Shown: positions 23,543-31,735, numbered from the stretch's first letter. The stretch: 43,656 nt of DNA from Nonomuraea turcica (GCF_030718205.1 NZ_JAUZQF010000051.1:1-43656), one strand, 5' to 3'. Notes: a model not told the origin generated them from the sequence alone. Numbers and translations: made by a program.

Positions 23543-24289
23543 TCAGCGCTTCATGAGCGCGAACACGCCCCAGCCGAGCAAGCGCCGCTGGAACGTGGTG
23601 TAGCGCAGCGGCTCCCGCGACAGCTCGGCCCGAAGCTCGGGTGCGAGCTCGTCGCCGGGGTTGGCATCCAGCCAGGTGCGGATGTTCAGCCACTGGGCCG
23701 CGACGTACCGGTCCCAGCTGTCCTCATCAGCCAGAACCATCTCGACGAGGTCATAGCCGAGACGGTCGAACAGCGCTACGAGACCGGGCAGCGTCTCCAG
23801 GGCCTCCCGCGTCCGTACATGGCAGGCTTCGACGGCTTCCTGACTGGGCGGCTCGGCGCGCCAGAAAGGCTCGCCGATCAGCAGCATGCCGCCCGGCCGC
23901 AGGCTGCGTTCCAGCAGAGCGACGGTCCCGGCGACGCCCTGGCCGATCCAGGTCGCCCCGACGCACGCCGCAACATCGACGCGCTCGGCCGCCACATACT
24001 CGGCGGCATCGCCGTGCACGAACGTCACCTGATCGGCGCCGCCGAGCTCGGCGGCGCGCTTGCGCGCAGCGGTGAGGAAGACCGTGCTGATGTCGACGCC
24101 GGTGCCGGTGATGCCGTGGTCGCGAGCCCAGGTGGCCAGCATCTCGCCCTTGCCGCAGCACAGATCGAGCACGGAGGTGCCCGGGCGCAACCCGATCGCG
24201 GCACCCAGCATGGCGAGCTTTTCCGAGGTGAACGGGTCGAGAATCCGGTGGCTGTGCTCCCGGATGGTGAAGCTACGTGGCAGATCCAA
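23543..24289 (-). CDS. SAM-dependent methyltransferase (class I)
   Basis: The 248-residue protein has the class I methyltransferase core: motif I 'SVLDLCCGKGEMLATWA', 'GTGVDISTVFLTAARKRA' (acidic residue binding the ribose), 'VTFVHGDAAEYV', motif IV 'VDVAACVGATWIG', and 'LRPGGMLLIGEPFW'. It resembles UbiE/small-molecule methyltransferases of actinomycetes. Substrate unknown. It is divergent from the ECF41 sigma gene with 240 bases between; ECF41 genes are usually next to a COE oxidoreductase rather than a methyltransferase, so the linkage may be accidental. The start ATG lies in a region lacking a strong ribosome binding site. Confidence 0.82.
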   Translation of the reverse strand: MDLPRSFTIREHSHRILDPFTSEKLAMLGAAIGLRPGTSVLDLCCGKGEMLATWARDHGITGTGVDISTVFLTAARKRAAELGGADQVTFVHGDAAEYVAAERVDVAACVGATWIGQGVAGTVALLERSLRPGGMLLIGEPFWRAEPPSQEAVEACHVRTREALETLPGLVALFDRLGYDLVEMVLADEDSWDRYVAAQWLNIRTWLDANPGDELAPELRAELSREPLRYTTFQRRLLGWGVFALMKR

Positions 24290-24470
24290 AGGAATGAGTC
24301 CTAACGTGCGATGGTCGAATAACCGAGCCAGCGAGATGACGCACGCGATTGACCCACATATAAAGCAACTCCTCCGTCACGAGATCGTGATCCGCGACTC
24401 TAGCCCGCGCTCAGGCGCGCGGTGAATGAATTTCTGGCTGATGAGATCTAGGTCACTCTTGGTCTGACGG

Positions 24471-24499
24471 TGTCACACATCGACCCTGACAAGGGCTCT
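24471..24499 (+). promoter_or_regulatory. ECF41-type promoter of the sigma gene (autoregulation)
   Basis: TGTCACA at 24471-24477, then 18 bases, then CTCT at 24496-24499 (GGCTCTT context). A start site near 24505 would leave about 25 bases before the sigma-factor start. ECF41 sigma genes are known to be preceded by their own target promoter in several species. Confidence 0.6.
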
Positions 24500-24531
24500 T
24501 GAAAGCAGTCACGCATTGAGGGGGATCTGTG

Positions 24532-25413
24532 ATGTCTGATGCCACCCAGGTGTTCGCCGACCATCGCGAGCTACTGTTCTCCATCGTCTACAACATGCTC
24601 GGCAGCGTCACCGACACCGAGGACGTCCTGCAGGAGACCTGGCTGGCCTGGTCGTCCAGGGACCCGGATCAGATCGATCACCCACGCGCCTACCTGGTGC
24701 GCGTCGCGGTCAACCAGACGCTGGCGCACCAGAGCGCCCTGCGCCGGCGTCGCGAGACCTACGTCGGATCCTGGTTGCCCGAACCCCTCCTCACCTCCGC
24801 CGACGCCGCCGACCACGCGGTGCAGGTGGACACGCTCTCGATCGCGCTGCTGGTGGTGCTGGAAACGCTCACCCCGCTGGAGCGGGCGGTGTTCATCCTG
24901 CACGAGGTGTTCGCCTACCCGCACACCGAGATCGCCGCAATGATCGACCGAACCCCCGCCGCGGTCCGCCAGCTCGCCCACCGCGCCCGCGAGCACGTCC
25001 AGGCCCGCCGCCCCCGCACCCAGGTCGACCGACACCTCCACCAGCAGGTGACCGAGCGCTTCGTGGCCGCTGCGTTCGACGGCGACCTGGACGCTTTGAT
25101 GGAACTCCTGGCGCCGGAGGTGACCCTGTGGTCCGACGGCGGCGGCAAGTCGACGGTCGCCGGTCCGCGTCCCATCCACGGCCCCGACAACGTCGCCCGC
25201 GTGCTGGTCGCCAGCGCTGCTCAGCCCATCGACGGCCTGGAGCTCCACTACCGGCAGGTCAACGGCGAGCCCTCCGCGGTGCTGTTCGTCCAGAACGCCC
25301 CGTACGCCGTCATGGTCGTCGACCTCACCCCCGACGGCACCCAGGTACGCGACATCTACACCATCAGCAACCCCGACAAGCTCACCCACATCCCCGAACA
25401 GGTCGCCGAATAA
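24532..25413 (+). CDS. ECF41-family RNA polymerase sigma factor with SnoaL-like C-terminal domain
   Basis: The 293-residue protein has sigma region 2 ('YNMLGSVTDTEDVLQETWLA') and region 4 ('LTPLERAVFILHEVFAYPHT', 'AAVRQLAHRAREHVQ'), followed by a SnoaL-like extension of about 110 residues. Its signatures are those of ECF41: WLPEP (residues 81-85), DGGGK (202-206) and NPDKL (280-284). In ECF41 the C-terminal domain acts as a built-in modulator in place of a separate anti-sigma factor. GTG at 24529 is directly upstream of the ATG and could be used; GAGGGGG precedes both. An ECF41-type promoter lies immediately upstream and seven similar elements occur elsewhere in the window. Confidence 0.92.
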   Translation: MSDATQVFADHRELLFSIVYNMLGSVTDTEDVLQETWLAWSSRDPDQIDHPRAYLVRVAVNQTLAHQSALRRRRETYVGSWLPEPLLTSADAADHAVQVDTLSIALLVVLETLTPLERAVFILHEVFAYPHTEIAAMIDRTPAAVRQLAHRAREHVQARRPRTQVDRHLHQQVTERFVAAAFDGDLDALMELLAPEVTLWSDGGGKSTVAGPRPIHGPDNVARVLVASAAQPIDGLELHYRQVNGEPSAVLFVQNAPYAVMVVDLTPDGTQVRDIYTISNPDKLTHIPEQVAE

Positions 25414-25577
25414 TCGTGGCCGCCAAGGACGGGCACCAGTTTCAGCGTGGGTGAGCGATGGTGCGCGCCGACAACCGCGCGCCGGGCATCGACAAGACCC
25501 CCGGCAGAAGTCGAGGAGTGCGGCGTTGCGCGGCCGCTCGATGTGTACAAAGTGTCTCGGGTCTGGATCCAACGCGA

Positions 25578-25610
25578 AGACCCCGGCGCCAGGGGCCAGC
25601 GCCGGGGTCT
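25578..25610. terminator. Terminator hairpin after sigma-factor gene
   Basis: GACCCCGGCGC (25579-25589) pairs perfectly with GCGCCGGGGTC (25599-25609), extended by one A-T pair, with a nine-base loop. It lies between convergent genes. The rest of 25414-25747 shows no supportable gene. Confidence 0.68.
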
Positions 25611-25747
25611 GCTCGGTGAGGCGGAGAACAGGGACAACATCTCAGCTGTGGCCGCCAGCAAGCACGGGTTGGGGCCGATCTACCTGTCCCTTCATGTCCC
25701 CCCGATGGGGAGCGTGGTGAGGGCTGTGACGCCCCGCCCTCTGCGCA

Positions 25748-26257
25748 CTATGCGACGGTGACCTGCGGCGACCCGGGCAGGTTCCACTCGAAGTCGCCCT
25801 TGCCGTCACTGTTGATGTTATAGATAATCTTGCCGTCGCTGGTCCAGCCGCCAGTGAGAGAGCTGGTGTACGGGAGGGTGGTGCAGTGACCCTCCCCGCT
25901 GTTCTCGCTGGGGTGGTTGATCTCGTCTGTGATGTCGCAGTAGCGCGTGGTCTGGATCAAGTCGTAGCGCTCGAGGCGGGTCTGGATCACGAACTTGTCG
26001 AAGCGGCGATCGTCGACCGCGGTGCCGCTCGACCACTTGTACTCGATCCTGGCCGCCCTGGTGCTTCCGTCCTTGTATATGCACCCACGCGCCCAGACGG
26101 TGGCGTCCGGCTTGCCGGGCAGATCGAACGACTTTGAAGCCCAGCTGGCGCTACAGGTCCAGCCAGCGGCATGCGCGGGCGAGGCGGAAAGCCCAAGCCC
26201 ACCGACCAGGGTCGCGGCAGCCAGCGTCGCGGCGAAGCGGGTTCTCACTGAGGACAT
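25748..26257 (-). CDS. Small secreted protein, function unknown
   Basis: The 169-residue protein begins with a Sec signal peptide (MSSVRTRF, then 'AATLAAATLVGGLGLSASPA', cleavage near AHA-A). The mature part is about 138 residues, rich in Trp, Tyr and charged residues, with four Cys (WTCSA, ARGCIY, RYCDI, GHCTT) that may form two disulfides. I recognise no family. ATG 26257 is preceded by AGGAG at seven bases; the frame is open 54 bases further upstream, but that would place the start almost on the predicted promoter. An ECF41-type promoter lies about 80 bases upstream. Confidence 0.75.
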   Translation of the reverse strand: MSSVRTRFAATLAAATLVGGLGLSASPAHAAGWTCSASWASKSFDLPGKPDATVWARGCIYKDGSTRAARIEYKWSSGTAVDDRRFDKFVIQTRLERYDLIQTTRYCDITDEINHPSENSGEGHCTTLPYTSSLTGGWTSDGKIIYNINSDGKGDFEWNLPGSPQVTVA

Positions 26258-26335
26258 GGCGGATCTCCTGATGACATGGATGTGCTGTGGTGCCCCGGAC
26301 AAGGTGGGCACTGCTTTTTTCGTAACCAGAACCTG

Positions 26336-26363
26336 AGAGCGGCCCAGGCGTCCGGATGTGACG
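26336..26363 (-). promoter_or_regulatory. ECF41-type promoter of the secreted-protein gene
   Basis: On the minus strand CGTCACA (26363-26357) is followed after 17 bases by CTCT (26339-26336), preceded by CG (CGCTCT). The leader to the start codon would be about 73 bases. Confidence 0.5.
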
Positions 26364-26827
26364 CCTTTGTGAGGAATGTGCGAGGGATCACACCGTCGAG
26401 GCCGGGCTCGTCCGTGGGAGAGCTCACCCGCCAGTGGAGAACCTGCTCCTGCGGGTCGACTGCTTGGGGAGATTCAGAGAACCTACGTCAATCACAACAA
26501 CATTTCTCCGAGTCGTTTCACCCCGCGCTGGTGTCAACGGCCAAGTGCGTGTGGGTCTGGCCCACTTTTCGTGATCAGTAGCCGTGCAGGACACGGATGC
26601 GGAGAAGGTCGGGGTTGGCTCGCCCGTACATGATCCTTTTGATCATCTTGATACTTAAGCGGATCAAGAGGGACGGCTATGGGTGCGCTTCCTTCGATCT
26701 GCTGCGCCTACAGATCCTCCACACGGACTGAACATCAGCAACCGCGCGTGGTCAGTTCACAGCGAGTGGATCAGAACCGCTTCTCATGACCGCCGTCAGG
26801 AGGGTACCTCCATCGAACCGAAGTGGA
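26364..26827. other. Intergenic region without recognisable gene
   Basis: About 460 bases. Base composition drops in places (around 26620-26680, with the repeated GATCATCTTGAT/GGATCAAGAG-like words), and no frame shows family similarity. Nothing else to report. Confidence 0.45.
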
Positions 26828-28027
26828 TCAGGCGAGGATCTCTCCTGCCTTTACGCGTGAAAGCGCCTCGTCCCAGCTCGTGCGCGCTTCGATCAGCAGC
26901 TTGCTGCGGATCAACGGCACGGGCTGGTCCATGGCGAAGGCGCCGACGAGCCGGTCACCCTTGCGGTAGTAGGCCAGGAAGCGGAATTCCGCCGGTGACC
27001 CGCCGACGATGCGGACCTCGTCTGCGGCGGCGATGCCGGCGCTTTGGATGCGCACGCCGTACTGGTCGGACCAGAAATAGTTGACCCCCGCGTAGGGTTT
27101 CCTTCCCCTCGGGCCGGCCAGCAGATTAGCAGCGGCACGTCGGGCCTGCTCCACCGCGTTGGTCCACTGTTCCGTTCGCATGCTGGTGCCGAACAGCGGA
27201 TTCGGCCACCGTACGACATCTCCTGCGGCGTACACGGCGGGATGGCCGGCGTTCAGGAAGGGATCGCAGACGAGCCCGTCAGCCACGGTCAGTCCGCTGT
27301 CGGCCAGCCACCCGGTCTCCGGTACCGCCCCGATCCCCGCCACCACGAGGTCACCTTCGACGATCCGTCCATCTGCAAGCCTCACCCGGCCCCCGCCCTC
27401 GATGGAGGCGACCCGGGTTCCGCAGATCAATCGGGTTCCGTGCTCCCGATGAAGTGCCGCACAGATCTCGCCCATCTGCCTACCGGCCACCCGCGCGAGG
27501 GGCGCTGCTGCGGCTTCCAGAACGGTGACCTCCAGGCCCAGCATGCGGGCGCTGGAGGCGATCTCCGATCCGATGAACCCGGCCCCGATGATCACTACAT
27601 GCCGATGCTCCGGCAGCGCGTTCCGGAGCGCCTGCGCGTCCTCCAACGTCCGCAGTCGATGGATCGGCGAAGACTTGCCTTCGACGGCCGGCAGGCGGGC
27701 GGTCGCTCCGGTCGCCATGATGAGCCCGTCGAAGGGCAAGTCGCCGTCACTGGTCCCGACCTTGCGTGAGGTCAGGTCCAGCGCCGTCGCCGGTTGGCCC
27801 AACCGCAAGTCCACCCGTAGATCGGCGAAGTGAGCGTCACTTCGGTAGACCGTATCGGCAGGATCTTTCTCCCCCGTCAGCACCTGTTTCGACAGGGCCG
27901 GGCGGTCGTACGGGCCGATCTGCTCGGCGCCCAGAAGTGTGATCGCACCGTCGAAGCCCGCTCGGCGCAGGGCCTCGGCGGCGCGCAGCCCGGCCAGGCC
28001 GGCGCCGACGACGACTATCCGCTTCAC
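26828..28027 (-). CDS. FAD-dependent ferredoxin reductase
   Basis: The 399-residue protein is a putidaredoxin-reductase-like flavoprotein with two Rossmann folds. The FAD-binding GxGxxG is in 'RIVVVGAGLAGLRAAEALRR', the NADH-binding site in 'HVVIIGAGFIGSEIASSARM', and the second FAD motif in 'HPAVYAAGDVVRWPNPLFG'. A reductase C-terminal domain ('YAGVNYFWSDQYGVRIQSAG') completes it. It passes electrons from NAD(P)H to a ferredoxin; the ferredoxin gene lies eight bases upstream. GTG start. It is the last gene of the minus-strand cupin/cupin/ferredoxin operon, so its electrons probably go to an oxygenase in or linked to that operon. Confidence 0.9.
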   Translation of the reverse strand: MKRIVVVGAGLAGLRAAEALRRAGFDGAITLLGAEQIGPYDRPALSKQVLTGEKDPADTVYRSDAHFADLRVDLRLGQPATALDLTSRKVGTSDGDLPFDGLIMATGATARLPAVEGKSSPIHRLRTLEDAQALRNALPEHRHVVIIGAGFIGSEIASSARMLGLEVTVLEAAAAPLARVAGRQMGEICAALHREHGTRLICGTRVASIEGGGRVRLADGRIVEGDLVVAGIGAVPETGWLADSGLTVADGLVCDPFLNAGHPAVYAAGDVVRWPNPLFGTSMRTEQWTNAVEQARRAAANLLAGPRGRKPYAGVNYFWSDQYGVRIQSAGIAAADEVRIVGGSPAEFRFLAYYRKGDRLVGAFAMDQPVPLIRSKLLIEARTSWDEALSRVKAGEILA

Positions 28028-28035
28028 TGTTCAGG

Positions 28036-28233
28036 TCATTCGGCTTCGATCAGGGTGATGGCTTCGACGGGGCAGTTCGCCACCGCGTCGGCGAGGGTGT
28101 CGGCATCGATCTCGTCAGCGTCATCGATCAGCAGTACGGCTCGGCCGTCTTGACCGATCTTGAATGCCGTGGGCACGAATCCCGTGCACGTGGCGGAGCC
28201 CGCGCAGAGCTCACGGTTGAGTTCGATTCTCAT
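28036..28233 (-). CDS. Ferredoxin (3Fe-4S type)
   Basis: A 65-residue acidic ferredoxin of the kind that serves actinomycete P450s. 'CAGSATCTGFVPTAF' gives two cluster ligands and 'AVANCPVEAITL' the third, with Ala/Thr-type spacing indicating a 3Fe-4S cluster. The ATG at 28233 follows GGGGAGGA; a start 15 bases upstream (MGRNK) is less likely because it overlaps that ribosome binding site. It sits between a cupin gene and the ferredoxin reductase gene, so it is the electron carrier of this operon. No P450 gene is present in the window. Confidence 0.9.
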   Translation of the reverse strand: MRIELNRELCAGSATCTGFVPTAFKIGQDGRAVLLIDDADEIDADTLADAVANCPVEAITLIEAE

Positions 28234-28250
28234 CTTGTTCCTCCCCAACC

Positions 28251-28793
28251 TCAGCCGGGCTGCGACGTGCGGGCCCAGTCGATTCGAGTGATGTCAACGT
28301 GTGGGTGGACTGCGCGACAAGAGGCGCAGGTACGGCGCTCCACCTCGGCGTTGAACGCCTGGCAGCCGTCCATGTAGCCCTGTTGGACGGGAGTCGATCC
28401 CGCGTCGAATCCGTACCGCCAGACTTCGGTGTCGCAAGACGGGCAGAACCAGGCCACCGCTTCGAGCCCTGGGTTGATCGCCTTGAAGCGGAGGTGGATG
28501 GCCTCCTCCCGCGGGACGATCCGGCAGGGCGTCCCGGCCGGGACGTAAAGGAGGTCACCGACCTCCAGCCGGGTGTTGCGCATGCTGGCGTAGCGGAGCT
28601 CCGCATCGGCGGTGCCGGTGCACTGCATGACCAGCGTGTCCTTCTCGCAGATCAGGAAGAAAGGTTGCGGGCTCGCACCCCGCGACATGTACACCTGAGG
28701 ATCGGCGAACGGCGGTGCGACGAGCCTTTCGTCCCACGAGCCGATCTCGTGGGCGAGGTCGAACACGTTCTGGTACCTGGCCCGCTTGATCAT
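28251..28793 (-). CDS. HAAO-like cupin protein, small subunit
   Basis: The 180-residue protein is cupin-like and similar to 3-hydroxyanthranilate 3,4-dioxygenase (HAAO). 'RLEVGDLLYVPAGTPCRIVP' is the second cupin motif (GDLxxxPAxxPH in HAAO, with Cys at the His place). The C-terminus has two Cys pairs (WFCPSCDTEVWRYG and RTCASCRAVHPH), as in the rubredoxin-like metal site of bacterial HAAO. A complete iron-binding set of the first cupin motif is not obvious, so catalysis may need the partner. Its ATG overlaps the stop of the preceding HAAO-like gene (ATGA), arguing for a heteromeric complex. Confidence 0.7.
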   Translation of the reverse strand: MIKRARYQNVFDLAHEIGSWDERLVAPPFADPQVYMSRGASPQPFFLICEKDTLVMQCTGTADAELRYASMRNTRLEVGDLLYVPAGTPCRIVPREEAIHLRFKAINPGLEAVAWFCPSCDTEVWRYGFDAGSTPVQQGYMDGCQAFNAEVERRTCASCRAVHPHVDITRIDWARTSQPG

Positions 28794-29536
28794 TCGGCCG
28801 TCTCCCCTGGCGAGACCTCGTCGGCGGCCGTGGGGGACACCTGCGAGCGGGCGGTGTTGACCAACCGACTCTGGCTGACGTAGTGGTGCCAACCCCAGGT
28901 GGCGGCCGGGAAGGGGGCGTTGAGGTGACCGCACTTGCCGCAGGTGCGGAGTTCCTCGTCGTTGTTGAACTTCTCAGCGGCCACTACGGCACCGTGAACT
29001 GTGGCGAAGGCGGGGTACCGGTCGTCCTCGTGACCGCCGTGATCCTGCGGCCTGGTGGGGTCGGCGCTGAAGACGTGCCTCAGCAACATTTCCTGACACT
29101 CCTCGCAGCGTAGATGTATCGCCTCGTACTGATCTTCAGGGTTGGCGTCGGCGTCGCTCTGCCGCTGGACGATGACCAGGAACAGGAAGGCATCGGGGTT
29201 GTGCGGCTCCTTGAGAAAGGAGTTGACGCCATGGATCTTGGGGGCGACCACCAAGGACCCTGCCGGCAGCATGGCCAGGTTCGACCCGAACGCATAGGTG
29301 ACCTCTTCCTGGGAGTTCTCGTGCCAGAACTGCCCGTACTCCTCTCCGGGACGGCCGCGCAGCAGGCACGCGGTCGGGACGAGGTCGCCCGGCCCGACAT
29401 AAGGAAACATGGGTGCGAGCTGGGTGTTGAGCGACATTCCCCGCTCGAACACGTTGATCTTGAGGACCTCTTTGTCTCGCCCCGGAAGCGGGATAGCGCC
29501 CACGCTCTCGGATGCGGCGAGTTCAGCGACGGTCAT
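28790..29536 (-). CDS. HAAO-like cupin protein, large subunit
   Basis: The 248-residue protein is also HAAO-like. 'GQFWHENSQEEVTYAFGSNL' carries a His and a Glu typical of cupin motif 1, 'LPAGSLVVAPKIHGVNSF' contributes motif 2 with His, and two Cys pairs follow (LRCEECQEML, RTCGKCGHLN), which could hold a metal as in HAAO. HAAO cleaves the ring of 3-hydroxyanthranilate using Fe(II) and O2. ATG 29536 follows GGGAGG; an in-frame ATG at 29629 would lie inside the predicted ECF41-type promoter, so I reject it. First gene of a four-gene operon with a paralogous cupin, ferredoxin and ferredoxin reductase. Substrate unknown. Confidence 0.75.
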   Translation of the reverse strand: MTVAELAASESVGAIPLPGRDKEVLKINVFERGMSLNTQLAPMFPYVGPGDLVPTACLLRGRPGEEYGQFWHENSQEEVTYAFGSNLAMLPAGSLVVAPKIHGVNSFLKEPHNPDAFLFLVIVQRQSDADANPEDQYEAIHLRCEECQEMLLRHVFSADPTRPQDHGGHEDDRYPAFATVHGAVVAAEKFNNDEELRTCGKCGHLNAPFPAATWGWHHYVSQSRLVNTARSQVSPTAADEVSPGETAE

Positions 29537-29590
29537 TCGGTGATACCTCCCGATATCTGGCTCACAGATCGAGCACGACTTCACGATCTG

Positions 29591-29618
29591 AGAGCGTTCG
29601 GGGGCCGGGAGTGTGACG
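29591..29618 (-). promoter_or_regulatory. ECF41-type promoter of the cupin/ferredoxin operon
   Basis: On the minus strand CGTCACA (29618-29612), 17 bases, then CTCT (29594-29591), preceded by CG. Leader about 50 bases to the start at 29536. It is back-to-back with the plus-strand element at 29651-29679. Confidence 0.55.
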
Positions 29619-29650
29619 TTGAGCGACATGAATCACATCGCCATGGGCGA

Positions 29651-29679
29651 TGTCACACTCTCCGAGATGAGGGCTCTCT
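29651..29679 (+). promoter_or_regulatory. ECF41-type promoter of the DoxX-like gene
   Basis: TGTCACA at 29651-29657 is followed by CTCTCTC; CTCT begins after 16 or 18 bases (29674 or 29676). Leader about 58 bases to the ATG at 29740. Confidence 0.5.
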
Positions 29680-29739
29680 CAGAGGTCGACCGGGTGGCGG
29701 CGAGTCAGGCCGCCACGAGACGACTTCGTTGGAGCTCTC

Positions 29740-30129
29740 ATGTCCACCGCCTATTTCGTCACAGCCCTGGTGACGATCGTGGCCAACACCTTCTCCGGTG
29801 GTTCGGCCATTGTCGCCGCCATGTTCCGCCCCAAGCTGATGATGGACGTGCTCCGGCCCGCCCTCGCAACGGCTGAGATATCGATGTCGTGGTTGATCTT
29901 TCCGATCGGCACCCTCAAGACAGCCGGCGCGGTTGGCCTGGCGCTGGGGCTCCTCGGTGTGCCACTGGTCGGGACGGCTGCCGCGATCGGCCTGATCCTG
30001 TTCTTCGTCTGCGCGGCATACACCCACATCCGTGTGAGCGACTACTCATCAACGTTCTTCCTGGGTAGCTGCTTCTTCCTCCCCTCGGCCGTCGCCACCC
30101 TGGCGCTCGACCTGGCCATCCACTACTGA
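29740..30129 (+). CDS. DoxX-like integral membrane protein
   Basis: The 129-residue protein has four predicted membrane helices (starting about residues 5, 45, 72 and 108) and the DoxX-like pattern: 'MMDVLRPALATAEISMSWLI' then 'FPIGTLKTAGAVGLALGLLG', with the conserved K-x-x-G after helix 2, and 'FFVCAAYTHIRVSDYS' with the His-Ile-Arg typical of DoxX_2. The family is linked to membrane redox and oxidative-stress functions. GGAG lies five bases before the ATG. An ECF41-type promoter lies just upstream, divergent from that of the cupin operon. Confidence 0.8.
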   Translation: MSTAYFVTALVTIVANTFSGGSAIVAAMFRPKLMMDVLRPALATAEISMSWLIFPIGTLKTAGAVGLALGLLGVPLVGTAAAIGLILFFVCAAYTHIRVSDYSSTFFLGSCFFLPSAVATLALDLAIHY

Positions 30130-30158
30130 GCGGCGCCGACTCATGCGTAACCAGCACC

Positions 30159-30532
30159 GTGATCGGCATCGCGCTTTGCGAGCCTGACGTTCGCCGGGAT
30201 CTTCGGCGGGTTCCTCGCGAGGAGCCTCGTCCTGGAGCCGACTCCGCGAACCTACGATGCGCGGGCTCACGCCCGGGTTTCGGCAGGTCGAGCTCGTCCG
30301 GCTCGACGACCTCGCCTCCGTCGTCTCGCTGTTGGTCAGCGTACCGATCAACAACGACCGGCTCGACTGGAGCGCGCAAAACCCGCCGGCGGACTGGGCC
30401 AGCGTCCGGGATGAAGAGCAGATCGCCCACGTCGTACGGACCGCCGTCGCCACCCTCGCGTTCGGATACCTGAACGCCGCCGCGATGGTCAAACCATCCA
30501 TCCCAACCAGGAAAGAGCAAGGAAAGGCATGA
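30159..30532 (+). pseudogene. Frameshifted DUF1772 (anthrone-oxygenase-like) gene
   Basis: One frame gives 'SLTFAGIFGGFLARSLVLEP'; after a shift near 30265-30285 another gives 'FRQVELVRLDDLASVVSLLV' and 'PINNDRLDWSAQNPPADWAS', then 'VVRTAVATLAFGYLNAAAM'. Together they match the DUF1772 membrane family (PxNxxL...W...RT), which includes anthrone oxygenases. A first shift also seems to separate 'VIGIAL' from the rest. The final frame ends with an ATGA overlap to the dehalogenase-like gene, so the two were once coupled. It is either a pseudogene or contains sequencing errors. Confidence 0.6.
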
Positions 30533-31677
30533 TCCATAGCAATCCAGACGCCACCGCCCCGCAGTCCGAAGGCGGTGCCGACCGCAGCACTCGACCAATC
30601 CAACCGGATCAGCGACAGGTTCTTGCCGACGCAGCAGCGCTCGCCGGCGGTGCCCCGACCGGCTCCACCGTCGGCCTGCGAACACCACCCGTTGCCGCTC
30701 CAGAGAGCGAGACGGCGCTGGTCGAGGTCCTGAAGGTCCTGCGTACCCCCGAGGAGCGGTTCGCTGGACTGTTGGACTATCCGTTCCAGCCGCACTATGT
30801 ATGGGTCGGCCTCGGCGACGGGTCCGATACCGCGGTGCGGGTGCATTATGTCGATGAACGGCCGCGTGACGGGGCGAAATGGTCCGGCGAGACAATTCTG
30901 CTGTTGCATGGCAACCCGTCCTGGAGCTACCTGTACCGGCACGTCATCCCGCCGCTGGTCGCGGCCGGTCACCGCTGCGTGGCCCTCGACCTGGTCGGCA
31001 TGGGCAAGTCCGACAAGCCCACTGACCGGTTCCTGTACACCTACCGACATCACATGGACTGGTTGACCGAAGCCGTGTTCGATCGGCTGGACCTGCGTGA
31101 TGTGACGCTGGTGTGTCACGACTGGGGCGGTTTGCTGGGCCTGCGGCTGTTGGCGGAGAATCCGGACCGGTTCCGCCGCGTGGTGGCGTCGAACACCTCG
31201 TTCAAGACGGGGAAGGAGGAGATCCCCGCCCAAGCCTGGCAGTATCTGGCCCAATGGCTGCAGTTCAGCCAGCGGACCAACCCGTTGTACGCGTCGCAGG
31301 TTGTCGACAACTTCACCACCACAGAGCTTGATTCCGCGGTCCGGGCCGCGTACGACGCGCCGTACCCTGGGGATCCCTACCAGCACGCGGTCCGCCGGTT
31401 CGCCGTGTCCATCCCCCTCTCGCCCCACGACGAGGCCACCCCGGAGTTCACGGCGGCGTGGGAGGTGCTGACAACCCTGCAGACCCCGTTCATGTGCCTG
31501 TTCAGCGACAAGGACCACGTCACCGGTGGTGACCACAGCGCCCTGAGTGACCATATTCCAGGTGCTGCGGGCCAGCCCCACACCGTCATCACCGGTGCCC
31601 ACCACTTCCTGCAGGAGGACAAGCCTGCAGAGTTCGCCGCTGCGGTGAACAGCTTCATCCAGCAGACCTGTCAGTAG
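30529..31677 (+). CDS. Haloalkane-dehalogenase-like alpha/beta hydrolase
   Basis: The 382-residue protein is an alpha/beta hydrolase with an Asp nucleophile: 'ILLLHGNPSWSYLYRHVIPP' (oxyanion HGNPSW, whose Trp also binds halide), 'VTLVCHDWGGLLGLRL' (Asp after His), acid 'CLFSDKDHVTGG' and base 'ITGAHHFLQEDKPAEF'. These features fit haloalkane dehalogenase subfamily HLD-I (DhlA/DhmA-like); epoxide hydrolase is the alternative. An N-terminal extension of about 75 residues rich in Pro/Ala/Thr is unusual and may be disordered. Cytosolic. The start overlaps the end of the DUF1772 remnant, and a 17-bp terminator follows the stop. Confidence 0.85.
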   Translation: MIHSNPDATAPQSEGGADRSTRPIQPDQRQVLADAAALAGGAPTGSTVGLRTPPVAAPESETALVEVLKVLRTPEERFAGLLDYPFQPHYVWVGLGDGSDTAVRVHYVDERPRDGAKWSGETILLLHGNPSWSYLYRHVIPPLVAAGHRCVALDLVGMGKSDKPTDRFLYTYRHHMDWLTEAVFDRLDLRDVTLVCHDWGGLLGLRLLAENPDRFRRVVASNTSFKTGKEEIPAQAWQYLAQWLQFSQRTNPLYASQVVDNFTTTELDSAVRAAYDAPYPGDPYQHAVRRFAVSIPLSPHDEATPEFTAAWEVLTTLQTPFMCLFSDKDHVTGGDHSALSDHIPGAAGQPHTVITGAHHFLQEDKPAEFAAAVNSFIQQTCQ

Positions 31678-31697
31678 GAGATCTCGTATCCACCTGT

Positions 31698-31735
31698 TGT
31701 GCCGGCCCGACCGGTTCGCCGGTCGGGCCGGCACA
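31698..31735 (+). terminator. Strong terminator with TTCG tetraloop
   Basis: Bases 31698-31714 and 31719-31735 form a perfect 17-bp stem closed by TTCG with a flanking G-C pair, 20 bases after the dehydrohalogenase-like gene stop. A stem this long and perfect, with a stable UUCG loop, is a convincing terminator even without a U-run. Confidence 0.85.

Noticed and set aside
24290..24470. Anti-sigma factor gene near the ECF41 gene
   Set aside because: None found; ECF41 proteins carry their own C-terminal regulatory domain, so none is expected.
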